64,000 bases of DNA, from contig NC_018002.1 in assembly GCF_000265295.1 (NCBI RefSeq), forward strand, positions 1,488,001-1,552,000. Reading direction: 5' to 3'. The first letter of the stretch is position 1. The number at the start of each line of letters is the position of its first letter. The translations under genes and the position numbers were made by a program. This document shows, piece by piece, positions 24,602-34,950 of the stretch. The notes under the pieces were generated by a model. The model did no database searches. It worked only from the letters and a program-made list of their open reading frames with translations, and had not been told where the DNA came from. The stretch is from Sulfurospirillum barnesii SES-3. Lineage in GTDB: Bacteria; Campylobacterota; Campylobacteria; Campylobacterales; Sulfurospirillaceae.

Positions 24602-24953
24602 AGAGAGCATTAGCAAAATCTATCTCATTCTTGAAAAAATAGAATACATTGAAGTAATTGTTTCAAATGCTGGTTCTATTACCAACGCTTTGCATGACTT
24701 AACGACCTATCGCCCTGCTATTTTGATGCATCTTACTTCCATTGCTGAGCAATTTGAAAAACTCCGCAAATCTTCCAACAACACGTTTCTTGAGTATTTT
24801 GAAGCTGACGATCTTAAAGGTATTTACGATGTTAGAAATTACATCGCTCATGATTATGAAGGTGTTAACCTTGCTATTATTGAGTGGATTATCAGACATA
24901 TTTTGCCGAAATTTAAAGAGCAGTGTTCGAAGATTATTGAGGTAAAACTATAA
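24594..24953 (+). CDS. HEPN (DUF86-type) ribonuclease-like toxin
   Basis: This 119-residue all-helical protein carries the HEPN active-site motif RNYIAH (R-x4-H) in DVRNYIAHDYEGV, at about residues 83-95. With the overlapping MNT gene it forms a type II (type VII-like) toxin-antitoxin pair. In characterised members the HEPN protein cuts RNA or tRNA ends. Its role here, plasmid-style maintenance or phage defence, is not shown. Confidence 0.9.
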   Translation: MSKESISKIYLILEKIEYIEVIVSNAGSITNALHDLTTYRPAILMHLTSIAEQFEKLRKSSNNTFLEYFEADDLKGIYDVRNYIAHDYEGVNLAIIEWIIRHILPKFKEQCSKIIEVKL

Positions 24954-25075
24954 AAATTTTAGCTAGATAATGATTTAAAAAGTAGCCTGGCATTTTTTTT
25001 TATTTATATATACAAAAAATTGAATGATTTTTTTGTACAATATTATTAATACAAATTTTAGGAGGAACAAGAATA

Positions 25076-25429
25076 ATGCAAGATTTTATTAATAAGACAT
25101 TTAAAGGTCTAAATAGTGCTTATTATGTCAGACATTTTATATTCGGAGTGGCAATAGCAATTGTTTTTATATTCGCATTATCTAATGGTTTTGAACATTT
25201 TACCTTTGGGTTTATTTTTTCTGCTATATTAAATACAATGTTATATCCGTATTCACGATTTGTATATGAAAGTGTTGTCGGTTACATCTTTGGAAATAAC
25301 GTATTCTTTGTCAATATTATTTTTTTATTAGCAGTTAAAATTATTTCTATGATAATGTGTTGGGCTCTTGCTATTTTTATTGCACCTTTAGGCTTGGGTT
25401 ATTTATACTTTTACCATTCAAAAAATTAA
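25076..25429 (+). CDS. Small membrane protein of unknown function
   Basis: A 117-residue, very AT-rich protein with three hydrophobic stretches (about 20-55, 60-80 and 80-112) and few charges. I recognise no family. AGGAGGAAC precedes the ATG at 25076. It lies between the toxin pair and cobB, and its base composition resembles the accessory genes at 37973 and 53442, so it may have arrived by transfer. Confidence 0.65.
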   Translation: MQDFINKTFKGLNSAYYVRHFIFGVAIAIVFIFALSNGFEHFTFGFIFSAILNTMLYPYSRFVYESVVGYIFGNNVFFVNIIFLLAVKIISMIMCWALAIFIAPLGLGYLYFYHSKN

Positions 25430-25444
25430 TTAAAATCTTAAAGG

Positions 25445-25474
25445 TAGGGTATCATTTAAACTTAAGGTACCCTA
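25445..25474. terminator. Weak hairpin between convergent genes
   Basis: TAGGGTA (25445-25451) pairs with TACCCTA (25468-25474) across a 16-base loop, between the ends of the convergent membrane-protein gene and cobB. There is no clear U-run. Confidence 0.35.
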
Positions 25475-25488
25475 AGTCTTCTTAGTTT

Positions 25489-26184
25489 TTACTGTTCTAA
25501 AAACCTCTCCACATCTCCCACGATCTCATCCATCGCCTCAGTAGCCTTTTTATGCAACACTTTCGTATAAACCCTCTCGTTAATGGCATCACTTCGCTCC
25601 AAATTATTAAGGATAGAAATCTTTACATGTAAAGCGAAATGATCCATCGCAATGACGTTTCCGCTAGATCCTATGATGACCAAAAACTCACACCCTTGTA
25701 TTGCTTCGTAAAGGTATTCATACATGGGAGCACTCTCGCCAAAGAAGACGATGTCGGGGCGTAATGAGCCGTTACAGCTTTTACATGTAAAGGTTCGCTC
25801 TTGTTTGGTGTAGCCGATGAGATGGGTTGCGCCACATTGTTCACAGCGAAGTCTAGGCAAAAAACCGTGTAAATGCAAAACGTCCTTGCACCCTGCTCGC
25901 TCAAACAAATCGTCTACATTTTGGGTGATAATGGCAATGTCGTTGGGGTATTTTTCGTGAAGTTTTGAGAGAGCATAATGTGCGGCATTGGGTTTTACGG
26001 AGGCGAGTTGTTCACGCCTTGCGTCGTAAAATGTGAGGGTGTTTTCACGGTTCCAAGACAAACAACCAGCTTGACAAATCTCTTCGATGCGGTACTTTTC
26101 CCACAGTCCACCCGCATCACGAAAGGTGGAGAGTCCACTCTCCGCACTGATGCCTGCTCCTGAAAAGATCACTACTTTTGCCAT
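25489..26184 (-). CDS. cobB: NAD-dependent protein deacylase (sirtuin, CobB type)
   Basis: The 231-residue sirtuin has the NAD-binding GAGISAESGLSTFRD (9-23), TQNVDDLFERAG, catalytic His106 (LHLHG), and four zinc cysteines C114/C117 and C134/C137. Tyr53 and Arg56 (YDARR) form the YxxR pair that lets class III sirtuins remove succinyl and malonyl groups, so desuccinylation in addition to deacetylation is likely. Two TTACATGTAA copies are inside the gene, one as FTCK between the last two zinc cysteines and one as LHVK. Confidence 0.96.
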   Translation of the reverse strand: MAKVVIFSGAGISAESGLSTFRDAGGLWEKYRIEEICQAGCLSWNRENTLTFYDARREQLASVKPNAAHYALSKLHEKYPNDIAIITQNVDDLFERAGCKDVLHLHGFLPRLRCEQCGATHLIGYTKQERTFTCKSCNGSLRPDIVFFGESAPMYEYLYEAIQGCEFLVIIGSSGNVIAMDHFALHVKISILNNLERSDAINERVYTKVLHKKATEAMDEIVGDVERFLEQ

Positions 26185-26196
26185 TGCATCCTCCTT

Positions 26197-29100
26197 TTAC
26201 ACGTTAAAATACAGCGCCTCTTTGTGGTGCATCACGATTGCCGTGGTGCTTTGTTCTGGGTGAATTTGAAATGTTTCACTCAGTTCTATGCCAAACTCTT
26301 CAGGCTTTAAAAGCTCAAAAATCACTTTGGTATCTTCCAAAGCAGGACACGCTGGGTAGCCAAACGAATAACGACACCCGTTATAACGCTTCATCTGCAC
26401 ATCTCTCAAGCTATGCCCCTCCTGCTCCGCAATACCCAAGTCTAAGCGTATCTGCTTATGCACAATCTCCGCTAAGGCTTCTGCTAACTCCACACCTAAG
26501 CCGTGCACGAAAAAGTACTCGGTAAAATTGCCCGCATCGTAAAGCTCTTTCTCGTACGCTGAAAATTTTGCCCCTGCGCTGACACACGTTAACGCCAAAA
26601 CATCATGGCGCTCTGGATGGATAAAATCACTCAAACTTCGGTACGGTGCTCTGTTTTGGCGAGGGAAATCAAAGGTTTTCATCGCACGCTTTTCTACCAC
26701 ATCAATGCTCTCACGACACACCTGCTCTTCACTAAAATACCCCTCGCTCTCATCAAAAAGATAGAGCGTGTTTTCAAAGGAGCGTGCGGGGTAATAGCCG
26801 TAAATGATGGTCGGCTCAAACAACCCTAGTCGCTCAATGTCTGCCCGAACCCGCTCATACGTTGGGTAAAGCACCTCATCAAGTTGCTTTTGTTTCTCCT
26901 CTTTACTCTGTCCTTTTCCACTGTAACCCCAGCGCTGAGAGAAAAGAATTTTGTGGTTGATCCACGAGTACGCCAACTCTTTCACGTCGGTTTTTAAAAC
27001 ACGTCTGCCCCAAAACGGCGGTGTGGGGATTTTAACCTCACGGCTTGGCATTTTAAGCTCATGAAATGGCGGTATTTCTTTTGTTTCCTTACTGGCTTTC
27101 ATCACCGCATTTTCCAAAACTTTACGCCCAAAATCGGTGTTAAAGTCTTTCGCCTCGATGCGACTCATCGCCGTTATGCCCTCAAACGCATCTTTACAGT
27201 AAAAAATAGGCCCCTCGTAAATCGGACGGCAAAAATCTTCCACAAAGTTATCGGTCAGTGCCGCACCGCCTAGAATAACAGGAATGTTAATCCCCATCTT
27301 CTGCATCGCTTCTAGGTTCTCTTTCATCACATTGGTCGATTTCACCAAAAGTCCGCTCATACCGATGGCATCGGCTTTATGCTCTTTGAGTGCTTCTAAG
27401 AACTGCTCTAAGTCCGCTTTGATGCCAATGTTGATAACTTTAAAACCGTTGTTGCTTAAAATGATGTCCACAAGGTTTTTCCCCACATCGTGCACATCAC
27501 CCTTCACGGTTCCAATAATCAACGTGGTCGTTGTACTTTTTTCGCTTTTGGGTAAAAAAGGTTGCAAATAATCCACAGAGGCTTTCATCACCTCAGCCGA
27601 TTGAAGCACAAAAGGCAGTTGCATCTTTCCACTGCCAAAAAGCTCTCCGACCACTTTCATCGCATCGATGAGGATTTCATTGACGATAATTTCAGCGGCT
27701 ATCTCCTCTTTGGCGGTGGGTAAAAGAGCTAACATGCGCTCTTTATCGCCATCAATGAGAAGCGTCGATAGTTTCTCTTTGGTACTCATCGCAAGATACG
27801 CCGCATCACTTTCGTCTTTATTCTCTACCACACCCTCAAAATGAGAGATAAATTTAAAGAGTGGATCACCCTCTTCTCGGCGGTTAAAAAGCAAGTCTTC
27901 ACAGACTTTTTTATCCACGTCACTGATTTTGTGCATCGGAAGCGTGTTTTTAACATTGACAATTGCCATACTAAGACCCGCTTCGACACAATGGTGCAAA
28001 AAGACAGAGTTTAGGTATTCTCTGGCGTGTTTGGCTAAACCAAAGGAGATGTTAGAGATGCCCAACACAAAGCCAACTTCTGGGTGCATGGCGTGAAATT
28101 CACGAATCGCTTCAATGGTTTCAATGGCAGCAGTATGGTACTCAGCATCCCCACTTCCCACCGTAAATGTGAGTAAGTCAAAGACCAAATCGCCTGGATT
28201 AAGACCATGGTTTTTAGTCGCAAGCTGAAAAATACGCTCCGCAATCGCCACTTTCTCCGCTTTGCTCTTTGCCATACCTTGCTCATCGATGGTCAAACAC
28301 ACGAGCGCACACCCAAAACGCTTGGCTAAAGAGCAGACTTTATCGAACTTTTCCATGCCATCTTCAAGGTTCACGGAGTTAATGATAGCTCTTCCACCCA
28401 CCATTTTAAGCGCCACATCTAAGGATTTGACTTGCGTGGTATCGACCATGAGAGGCAAAGCTATCTTTTGCGCATAACGCCCTATGACCTCTTTGGTGTC
28501 TTTCTCCTCATCACGCCCTGCAAATCCCACACTCACATCAATGCCATGCGCCCCACTTCTGACTTGTTGTTGAGCAACACTCAGCGTGCCATCGTAATCT
28601 TCCGCCAATAAAAGTTCACGAAAGGCTTTTGAGCCCGTAGCATTGCTTCTCTCACCAATGAGAAAAGGGGCTGGGTCTTGTTTGAGGCTTCTTGTTTCAA
28701 AGAGTGAAGCGATGGAACGAGGCATACTCCCCACTGGGGCTAAAGGTTTTTTGCCCTCCACTTTTTTGCTTAGTTCCAAAATATGCTGAGGCGTTGTACC
28801 ACAACATCCACCTAAAATGCTCACCCCTGCAATTTCCGTAAATTTCTCTTGAAGTTCCGCAAACTCCCTAGGTCCCATCGGGTAAAAGGTGTAACCGCCA
28901 CGGTTTTGCGGAAGCCCCGCATTGGCGTGAACGCTGATGGGTCTATCCCACACGGAGCTGAGTGTTTTGACATGCTTTTCCACTTGTTCAGGGCCAGTAC
29001 CGCAGTTGAAGCCAAGGCTTAAAAGTTCAAACGGTTCTAAGATAGCGGCAATCGTGCTTGCGTCCGTTCCAATAAGCATCGACCCACTCAGCTCTATGGT

Positions 29101-29667
29101 GACTGAAACCATCACAGGAAGCTTTACATGTAAATATTTTTGCGCATCGCTAATCGCATGAAGGGCGGCTTTGATTTGAAGCGGGTCTTGCGCCGTTTCG
29201 ATGAGAAAAAGGTCACACCCCCCATCTATCGCACCACGAGCGGCTACCGTGTAGCCCTCGTACATTTCATCGTAACCGATGTGCCCTAAGGATGGAAGTT
29301 TCGTTCCAGGTCCAAAAGCGGCGGCACAAAAGCGCGGTTTGTGCTCTGTTGAAAACGCCAAACACGCCTCTTTGACGATAGCCACACCCGCACGGGCTAG
29401 CTCATAGGTTTGCTCCCCAATACCATAATCCTCCAAAACCCACGGCAATGCGCCAAAGGTGTTGGTCTTGATGATGTCCGCTCCTGCTAAGAGGTAGCCA
29501 CGATGAATTTTTGAAATTTCATCCTTACATGTAAGGTTCAAAAGCTCGTTACAGCCCTCTTTACCCGCCCATTGTTCAGGGGTAATATGAAGGGCTTGAA
29601 TCTGCGTACCCATCGCACCGTCGATGACTAAAATTTTCTCTTTAATAAGTGTGTGAAGTGTTGACAA
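26197..29667 (-). CDS. metH: Cobalamin-dependent methionine synthase
   Basis: The 1156-residue enzyme has all four modules: homocysteine-binding (1 to about 315, zinc Cys in FNCGTGP and GGCCGT), methyltetrahydrofolate-binding (about 330-600, GERSNATGSKAF), cobalamin cap and binding (about 640-870, cobalt-ligating His in VHDVGKN), and the AdoMet reactivation domain (about 900-1156). It methylates homocysteine using 5-methyl-THF and B12. The start is TTG at 29667 with AGGAAC upstream. Two palindrome copies are inside it. It is a single gene, 12 bases before the cobB start. Confidence 0.97.
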   Translation of the reverse strand: MSTLHTLIKEKILVIDGAMGTQIQALHITPEQWAGKEGCNELLNLTCKDEISKIHRGYLLAGADIIKTNTFGALPWVLEDYGIGEQTYELARAGVAIVKEACLAFSTEHKPRFCAAAFGPGTKLPSLGHIGYDEMYEGYTVAARGAIDGGCDLFLIETAQDPLQIKAALHAISDAQKYLHVKLPVMVSVTIELSGSMLIGTDASTIAAILEPFELLSLGFNCGTGPEQVEKHVKTLSSVWDRPISVHANAGLPQNRGGYTFYPMGPREFAELQEKFTEIAGVSILGGCCGTTPQHILELSKKVEGKKPLAPVGSMPRSIASLFETRSLKQDPAPFLIGERSNATGSKAFRELLLAEDYDGTLSVAQQQVRSGAHGIDVSVGFAGRDEEKDTKEVIGRYAQKIALPLMVDTTQVKSLDVALKMVGGRAIINSVNLEDGMEKFDKVCSLAKRFGCALVCLTIDEQGMAKSKAEKVAIAERIFQLATKNHGLNPGDLVFDLLTFTVGSGDAEYHTAAIETIEAIREFHAMHPEVGFVLGISNISFGLAKHAREYLNSVFLHHCVEAGLSMAIVNVKNTLPMHKISDVDKKVCEDLLFNRREEGDPLFKFISHFEGVVENKDESDAAYLAMSTKEKLSTLLIDGDKERMLALLPTAKEEIAAEIIVNEILIDAMKVVGELFGSGKMQLPFVLQSAEVMKASVDYLQPFLPKSEKSTTTTLIIGTVKGDVHDVGKNLVDIILSNNGFKVINIGIKADLEQFLEALKEHKADAIGMSGLLVKSTNVMKENLEAMQKMGINIPVILGGAALTDNFVEDFCRPIYEGPIFYCKDAFEGITAMSRIEAKDFNTDFGRKVLENAVMKASKETKEIPPFHELKMPSREVKIPTPPFWGRRVLKTDVKELAYSWINHKILFSQRWGYSGKGQSKEEKQKQLDEVLYPTYERVRADIERLGLFEPTIIYGYYPARSFENTLYLFDESEGYFSEEQVCRESIDVVEKRAMKTFDFPRQNRAPYRSLSDFIHPERHDVLALTCVSAGAKFSAYEKELYDAGNFTEYFFVHGLGVELAEALAEIVHKQIRLDLGIAEQEGHSLRDVQMKRYNGCRYSFGYPACPALEDTKVIFELLKPEEFGIELSETFQIHPEQSTTAIVMHHKEALYFNV

Positions 29668-29778
29668 GTAAAGTTCCTAGTGTGTTATAACATGCCTATA
29701 TGGTAGCAAAACTTACGTAAGGGGAGACTAAAAGAAGAGGAGTAACCCAAAGAGGCAAAGAAAGCCTCATAGGATTAA

Positions 29779-30960
29779 TTAACGATGATTATTTTCAGCG
29801 ACATTCAGTGCTTGTGAGACATCTACAATAATTTTTAGTTTTTTAATAATATCTTCCATGGCTTCACTCTCTTGCTTTGCTGCAATACTAATGCGTTCCA
29901 CTTCCGCTTGCGTTTGAATAATTTCATCCACCGTTTTTTGCAGTGCTGGAACGATTTGATCCACCACTTTTTGCACCTCCATAATGGAAACACGAATGCT
30001 ATCGGTTGATTTGTTGCTCTGATCGGAGAGTTTTCGCACTTCGCTAGCAACCACCGCAAACCCTCGTCCATGATCCCCCGCACGTGCGGCTTCGATGGTA
30101 GCATTGAGGGCTAAAAGATTGGTCTCACTGGCAATGTATTTAATCGCTGTGGTAATCGTGCCAATTTGGTCAACCGCATTGGTGAGCTCTTGCGCCATAT
30201 CGTTTGTGATTTGAACATTTTTAACCTCAGCGGCCAATTTTTCATTCACAACAAGAATGGTATTGGCGGTATCTTCAATGGATTGGGATGCATTTTGCGT
30301 AATCAGTGAAATCTCTTTGGTTTGTTCGGCCAATGTTTTGGATATATCACGTGCTTCTTGAAGGGCTTTGTCGCTATTAATGGCTGTAACAACTTGCGCT
30401 AAAGAACTCACGCTCTCAGCCGTTGCGCTTCGAGGAGGGCTGGCGATAACCACGACATCAGAGCGCAAGAAGGAACCATATTTGGTATAAAGTGCTTTTC
30501 CTGCTGAAACATAACCATCGGTTCCTATAATGTATTTAGCATTGCTTAGTGCTTCTTTGGTTTTTCCCTCACTACACTCATCAAAGGGAATGATGGTGTA
30601 ACTCACATGCTCTAATTTATAAAATTTAAGAAATTTAAGCACACCATTGGCACCTGATTGGCTGTTATTAAAAATAATAACATCTTCACCTGATGGAATG
30701 CGACTAATGGATATAAAAAAATCTGTGGGAGGGATAAATTCAACCGAAACCACTTTCTCTTTGCCATATTTTTGAACCATTTCATCATAACGATTGGCAA
30801 AACAAACGACCAAATCAAAATGTGAGATGTCAAATGTATGATGATTGGCTAGGGTTGCTTTTTGATAGGTGGCAGCTGTGGCAAGCGTAGCATCGACTAA
30901 GGATACAATTTCTTGCGTGGTTGCCTCATTTGCTCCAATTAAGAGTAGATTAACGCTCAT
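29779..30960 (-). CDS. Soluble methyl-accepting chemotaxis-type protein with an unusual N-terminal domain
   Basis: The 393-residue protein has no membrane segment. Residues about 200-390 are a short MCP signalling domain with the hairpin motif [33 protein letters not shown]. Residues 1 to about 190 look like alternating beta/alpha folds ([81 protein letters not shown]), in places reminiscent of the PrpR_N sensory family. It ends in [13 protein letters not shown], which joins the signalling domain. It therefore probably senses a cytoplasmic ligand and signals to CheA/CheW. Confidence 0.85.
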   Translation of the reverse strand: MSVNLLLIGANEATTQEIVSLVDATLATAATYQKATLANHHTFDISHFDLVVCFANRYDEMVQKYGKEKVVSVEFIPPTDFFISISRIPSGEDVIIFNNSQSGANGVLKFLKFYKLEHVSYTIIPFDECSEGKTKEALSNAKYIIGTDGYVSAGKALYTKYGSFLRSDVVVIASPPRSATAESVSSLAQVVTAINSDKALQEARDISKTLAEQTKEISLITQNASQSIEDTANTILVVNEKLAAEVKNVQITNDMAQELTNAVDQIGTITTAIKYIASETNLLALNATIEAARAGDHGRGFAVVASEVRKLSDQSNKSTDSIRVSIMEVQKVVDQIVPALQKTVDEIIQTQAEVERISIAAKQESEAMEDIIKKLKIIVDVSQALNVAENNHR

Positions 30961-31130
30961 AGTTTTCCTTTAAATCAGTGACGATAAATTACGACGATGA
31001 ATTTATTGTATAGCATTTCATATAAATTTATTATAAGCAAAACATACGGATAAAAAAGAGACGAAAAGGTATTTTTGTTTCTAACCGTATGTTTAGAGCT
31101 TCTAAACGCTACATACTTTACATGTAACGC

Positions 31131-33065
31131 TTATTTGTGAAGCTTGCTTAAATTTTCACGTCTGCGTTTTGCTTCTTCTGTATCAAAAGGAAGGGATACT
31201 AGCTCATTTAATGTATCAAGGCTTAACGATTTTGAACTGCTTAAAATACCCGTACTTATCTCCCCACCCAACGTGCCATAAGCATAGCAATAGCTTGATT
31301 TTGAAGGGATATTTTTCATGCTTTCTAATGTACCAATGCGAGAACACTCATCCACCCAAACAAAAGGGTCGTCATCGCTAAAATCATGTAAGTAACCAAA
31401 TAATTTGGTTGTCTCAAAAAATTTAATTTTTACTTCAAAAAAAGGATTGACTTCTAACGTTTCATTTAAACGTAGTAAAATGGGGAATTTATAAAAGCTT
31501 GAGCCAATCTTGAGCTGTTTTTTAGCACTATCGAGCACTAAATCTTGTTCAATTTTTGGAAATTCCCAAAAATGACTAATCTCTTTTGACCATGCACTCA
31601 ACAGTGCGTCAAAATTTGAAAATTTTTCGGCTAATGATGGTTCTTCCTTTAACAGATTGCGACCCAATCCTAAATCTGCTTCATAGCCTAAAAAAGGTAA
31701 AATGGTCGCTCCAATATCTAAGGTTGTCCCTACTTTTTCCACTTTTTTCCCATGGCTTTGCCTTGGATCAATCACGATAAATTGATTGCGACGTTTGCCT
31801 TTCATCAAATCATCAATCGCCATATTGTGCATGGCTAAATGGTCTGAGCCCACGACGATAATCGTATTGTTTCCATACGGTGATTTTTGAATCTGTTCTA
31901 TAAAATGCGCAATCAGTTCATCAGCACATGCCACGGCGTTGAGCATAGAATTATCGCCTTCTTTATAACGATTGGCTTTGCACCCTTTTGAAACATGCCC
32001 ATGAGGATGGTGCGTATCCATTGTGGAAATAAACAGTGCAAACTTTTGCTTACTTTTAGAGAGCCTGAGAAAATCACTCATGGAAAGGTCAAAAAGGGTA
32101 TCGTCGTATAAGCCCCAAGGGGTTTGATACCGCTTATCTTTAAGGCGTGATTTCAACTCATTAATGCCTTTAATATCTTCAAACTTATGGGTGCGATAGA
32201 GCTTATCAACACCTGCAAACTCCAGCGATGAACCACTGCGATAGACCATCTTATACCCCTCTTTATGGAGCATATCGCTCATACACACCGCCCCTGAGTA
32301 AAAGGTACTCATTTTTGACATCGAATTTCCCTGAGGTGAATGCTTCCCTGTAGAAGGCGTCACTAAAGGAAGACCGCATAAGACAGAGGTCATTCCAGCA
32401 ATTGTCCAACTAGTACCTTGAGCCTGTTTAATCTCAGTAAAAAGAGTGCTTTGTTCTCGAATAGGTCTTAGTTTTGTCATTAAGGAAGGAAAAAGCTTCT
32501 CATCAAAATAAGTCTCTTCTAAACTCTCAGCAAAAATATAAACAAGATTTGGATGTTCCTCATGAATAGGCGTTAAAGTCGGTTCTTGATAATAATCTAA
32601 AAAATGATGTTCTCGGCTCAACGCATCCTCAAAACCAAATATTTTAAGTGTTGTTTGTCCAAAAAAATGCACACTAGGGTGCAGTAAAAAAGCACTGAAA
32701 AGAAAAATAAGAGAAAAAATCCGTTTAAATTTATTTCCAGAGATTCCAAAGGCTTTTTTTGCTAAACGATAATAGCCCAACGAAAAAATCAAACTGGCAA
32801 TAAAAAGCACAACGCCAAAGGTAATAATCATATAATAATCACCATAACCTGAGCCGTCCAATCCATAAAGCAGATGAAATATCACGGCATCATTAATACC
32901 CTCACCTGTAAAATAGTCCGAAATAATGTAAAAAATACTTAACACAAGATAGATAAAAACTACAAAAGCACCTAAAAACGCTCTTCTGTTATTCTGTGTA
33001 TAATTTTTACATGTAAGAAGCGATAAAATGAAAAATCCTGCTGAAATCCATAACAATATATACAT
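31131..33065 (-). CDS. opgB: Phosphoglycerol transferase I (OpgB/MdoB-like)
   Basis: This membrane protein of about 644 residues has four or five N-terminal helices with the YFTGEGINDAV motif, and a sulfatase-like periplasmic domain: NLVYIFAESLEETYFDE, TSWTIAGMTSVLCG (active-site Thr), DTHHPHGHVS and GSDHLAMHN. From memory, these match E. coli MdoB, which adds phosphoglycerol from phosphatidylglycerol to osmoregulated periplasmic glucans. A related LTA-synthase role cannot be excluded. I chose the ATG at 33065; a TTG at 33077 lies against AAGGA. It is divergent from amt. Confidence 0.85.
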   Translation of the reverse strand: MYILLWISAGFFILSLLTCKNYTQNNRRAFLGAFVVFIYLVLSIFYIISDYFTGEGINDAVIFHLLYGLDGSGYGDYYMIITFGVVLFIASLIFSLGYYRLAKKAFGISGNKFKRIFSLIFLFSAFLLHPSVHFFGQTTLKIFGFEDALSREHHFLDYYQEPTLTPIHEEHPNLVYIFAESLEETYFDEKLFPSLMTKLRPIREQSTLFTEIKQAQGTSWTIAGMTSVLCGLPLVTPSTGKHSPQGNSMSKMSTFYSGAVCMSDMLHKEGYKMVYRSGSSLEFAGVDKLYRTHKFEDIKGINELKSRLKDKRYQTPWGLYDDTLFDLSMSDFLRLSKSKQKFALFISTMDTHHPHGHVSKGCKANRYKEGDNSMLNAVACADELIAHFIEQIQKSPYGNNTIIVVGSDHLAMHNMAIDDLMKGKRRNQFIVIDPRQSHGKKVEKVGTTLDIGATILPFLGYEADLGLGRNLLKEEPSLAEKFSNFDALLSAWSKEISHFWEFPKIEQDLVLDSAKKQLKIGSSFYKFPILLRLNETLEVNPFFEVKIKFFETTKLFGYLHDFSDDDPFVWVDECSRIGTLESMKNIPSKSSYCYAYGTLGGEISTGILSSSKSLSLDTLNELVSLPFDTEEAKRRRENLSKLHK

Positions 33066-33235
33066 AATGAGTGTCAATCCTTAGATAATTTAGGTGCGTA
33101 TTATAGCTTGATATAAGCATTGTTAGCCTTATTTACGCTTTGTATCAAGATGATTAAAAATTAACCATTCATTTGCATATATTCAATTCTTTTAGGTGCT
33201 ACACTTTCATTAGTTTAATTTCAGGAGGATGGATT

Positions 33236-34552
33236 ATGAGAACAAAAGGCTTCTTACTTTCAACATTGGTCGCACTCTCAAGCGCATGGGCAACTGAGGA
33301 AGGTGTCGCAGAAGTGGCAGAGGCTGTTCCAACATTAGATGTTGGAAATACGGCATGGGTTTTAACGGCAACTGCTTTGGTTATGTTAATGACACCCGCT
33401 GGTTTAGCACTTTTTTATGGCGGTATGTCTCGCTCTAAAAACTTGCTTAATACCATTGCAATGAGTGTTATGGGCTATATTGTTGCTTCACTTGTTTGGA
33501 TAGTATGTGGCTATTCACTAGCATTTGGTGCGGATATTGGTGGATTTATTGGATTTGATTCTCTCTTTTTAAGTGGTATCAAGGTCACGGATATTTGGGC
33601 AACGGGGAACATTCCTGTGCTTCTTTTTGTCGCCTTTCAAATGACCTTTGCAGGCATCACGGTAGCACTCATTAGCGGTGCACTGATTGAAAGACTTAAA
33701 TTTTCAACATGGATTGTCTTTGCAGCACTGTGGATTATAGGGGTGTATGCACCTGTAGCACACTGGGTGTGGGGTGGAGGATTTCTCTCAGCAGATGGTG
33801 TTTTAGATTTTGCTGGTGGTACGGTTGTTCACATCAACGCAGGTGTGGCTGGTTTGGTGATTGCCTTGATGCTAGGCAAACGTGCTGATTATGGCAAAGC
33901 AATGTTTCCATCTTCTGTGACACTCACTGTCTTAGGTGCAAGTATGCTTTGGTTTGGATGGTTTGGATTTAATGCAGGAAGTGAGTTAGGTGCAGATGGC
34001 ATCGCCGCAAGTGCGTTTTTAGTCACCAATACAGCAGCAGCAATTGCAGCGCTTTCATGGATGATCGTTGAGTATCTAACCTACAAAAAGTTCACGCTTT
34101 TAGGCATTGCTTCAGGTATTGTTGCAGGTCTTGTAGCCATTACACCAGCCGCTGGTTTTGTTGATACCGCAGGTGCATTGGTCATTGGTTTGGTTGCGGG
34201 TATTGTTGCATTTTACGGTGTCAATGGTCTTAAAAAAGCTCTTAAATACGACGATTCACTGGATGCCTTTGGAATTCACGGACTTGCGGGTATTTGGGGT
34301 GCCATTGCTACGGGTATTTTTGCAAACCCTGAAGTGAATGAATTAGGAACAGGCTTATTGTATGGCAATGCGTCTCAAGTGTTGATTCAAATTGAGGGTG
34401 TTGTGGTAACAGCCGTTTATACTGCTATCGCCACAGCGATTATCTTTAAAGTAGCTTCCATTATCACAGGCGGTGCTCGTGTATCAGCAGAAGATGAATC
34501 ACAAGGCTTAGACGAGATCGAACACGGCGAAAAAGCTTTTAACTTACGATAA
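33236..34552 (+). CDS. amt: Ammonium transporter (Amt/MEP family)
   Basis: The 438-residue protein has a cleavable-looking signal (to about residue 20) and eleven predicted helices. Pore residues are present: twin histidines in VVHINAGVAG and GIHGLAGIWG, and conserved GGMSRSKN. It conducts ammonium into the cell. I chose the ATG at 33236 preceded by CAGGAGG; a longer ORF from 33173 starts in the leader. It forms an operon with glnK ten bases downstream. No sigma-54 promoter was found upstream. Confidence 0.96.
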   Translation: MRTKGFLLSTLVALSSAWATEEGVAEVAEAVPTLDVGNTAWVLTATALVMLMTPAGLALFYGGMSRSKNLLNTIAMSVMGYIVASLVWIVCGYSLAFGADIGGFIGFDSLFLSGIKVTDIWATGNIPVLLFVAFQMTFAGITVALISGALIERLKFSTWIVFAALWIIGVYAPVAHWVWGGGFLSADGVLDFAGGTVVHINAGVAGLVIALMLGKRADYGKAMFPSSVTLTVLGASMLWFGWFGFNAGSELGADGIAASAFLVTNTAAAIAALSWMIVEYLTYKKFTLLGIASGIVAGLVAITPAAGFVDTAGALVIGLVAGIVAFYGVNGLKKALKYDDSLDAFGIHGLAGIWGAIATGIFANPEVNELGTGLLYGNASQVLIQIEGVVVTAVYTAIATAIIFKVASIITGGARVSAEDESQGLDEIEHGEKAFNLR

Positions 34553-34558
34553 GGATAA

Positions 34559-34900
<342 letters not shown>

Positions 34901-34906
34901 AGTATC

Positions 34907-34936
34907 AAAGGCTAGTAAAATTTTACTAGCCTTTTC
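34907..34936. terminator. Perfect palindromic terminator between glnK and thiH
   Basis: AAAGGCTAGTAAAA and TTTTACTAGCCTTT are 14-base perfect arms with no spacer, followed by TCTTT. It lies between the converging glnK and thiH genes and could serve both strands. Confidence 0.85.
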
Positions 34937-34950
34937 TTTATCAAGCTATC

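Noticed and set aside
33078-33235. Sigma-54 promoter before amt
   Set aside because: No GG-N10-GC pattern with a TGGCAC-like start was found; only a weak TATCAAG/CTTGATA inverted repeat is present.
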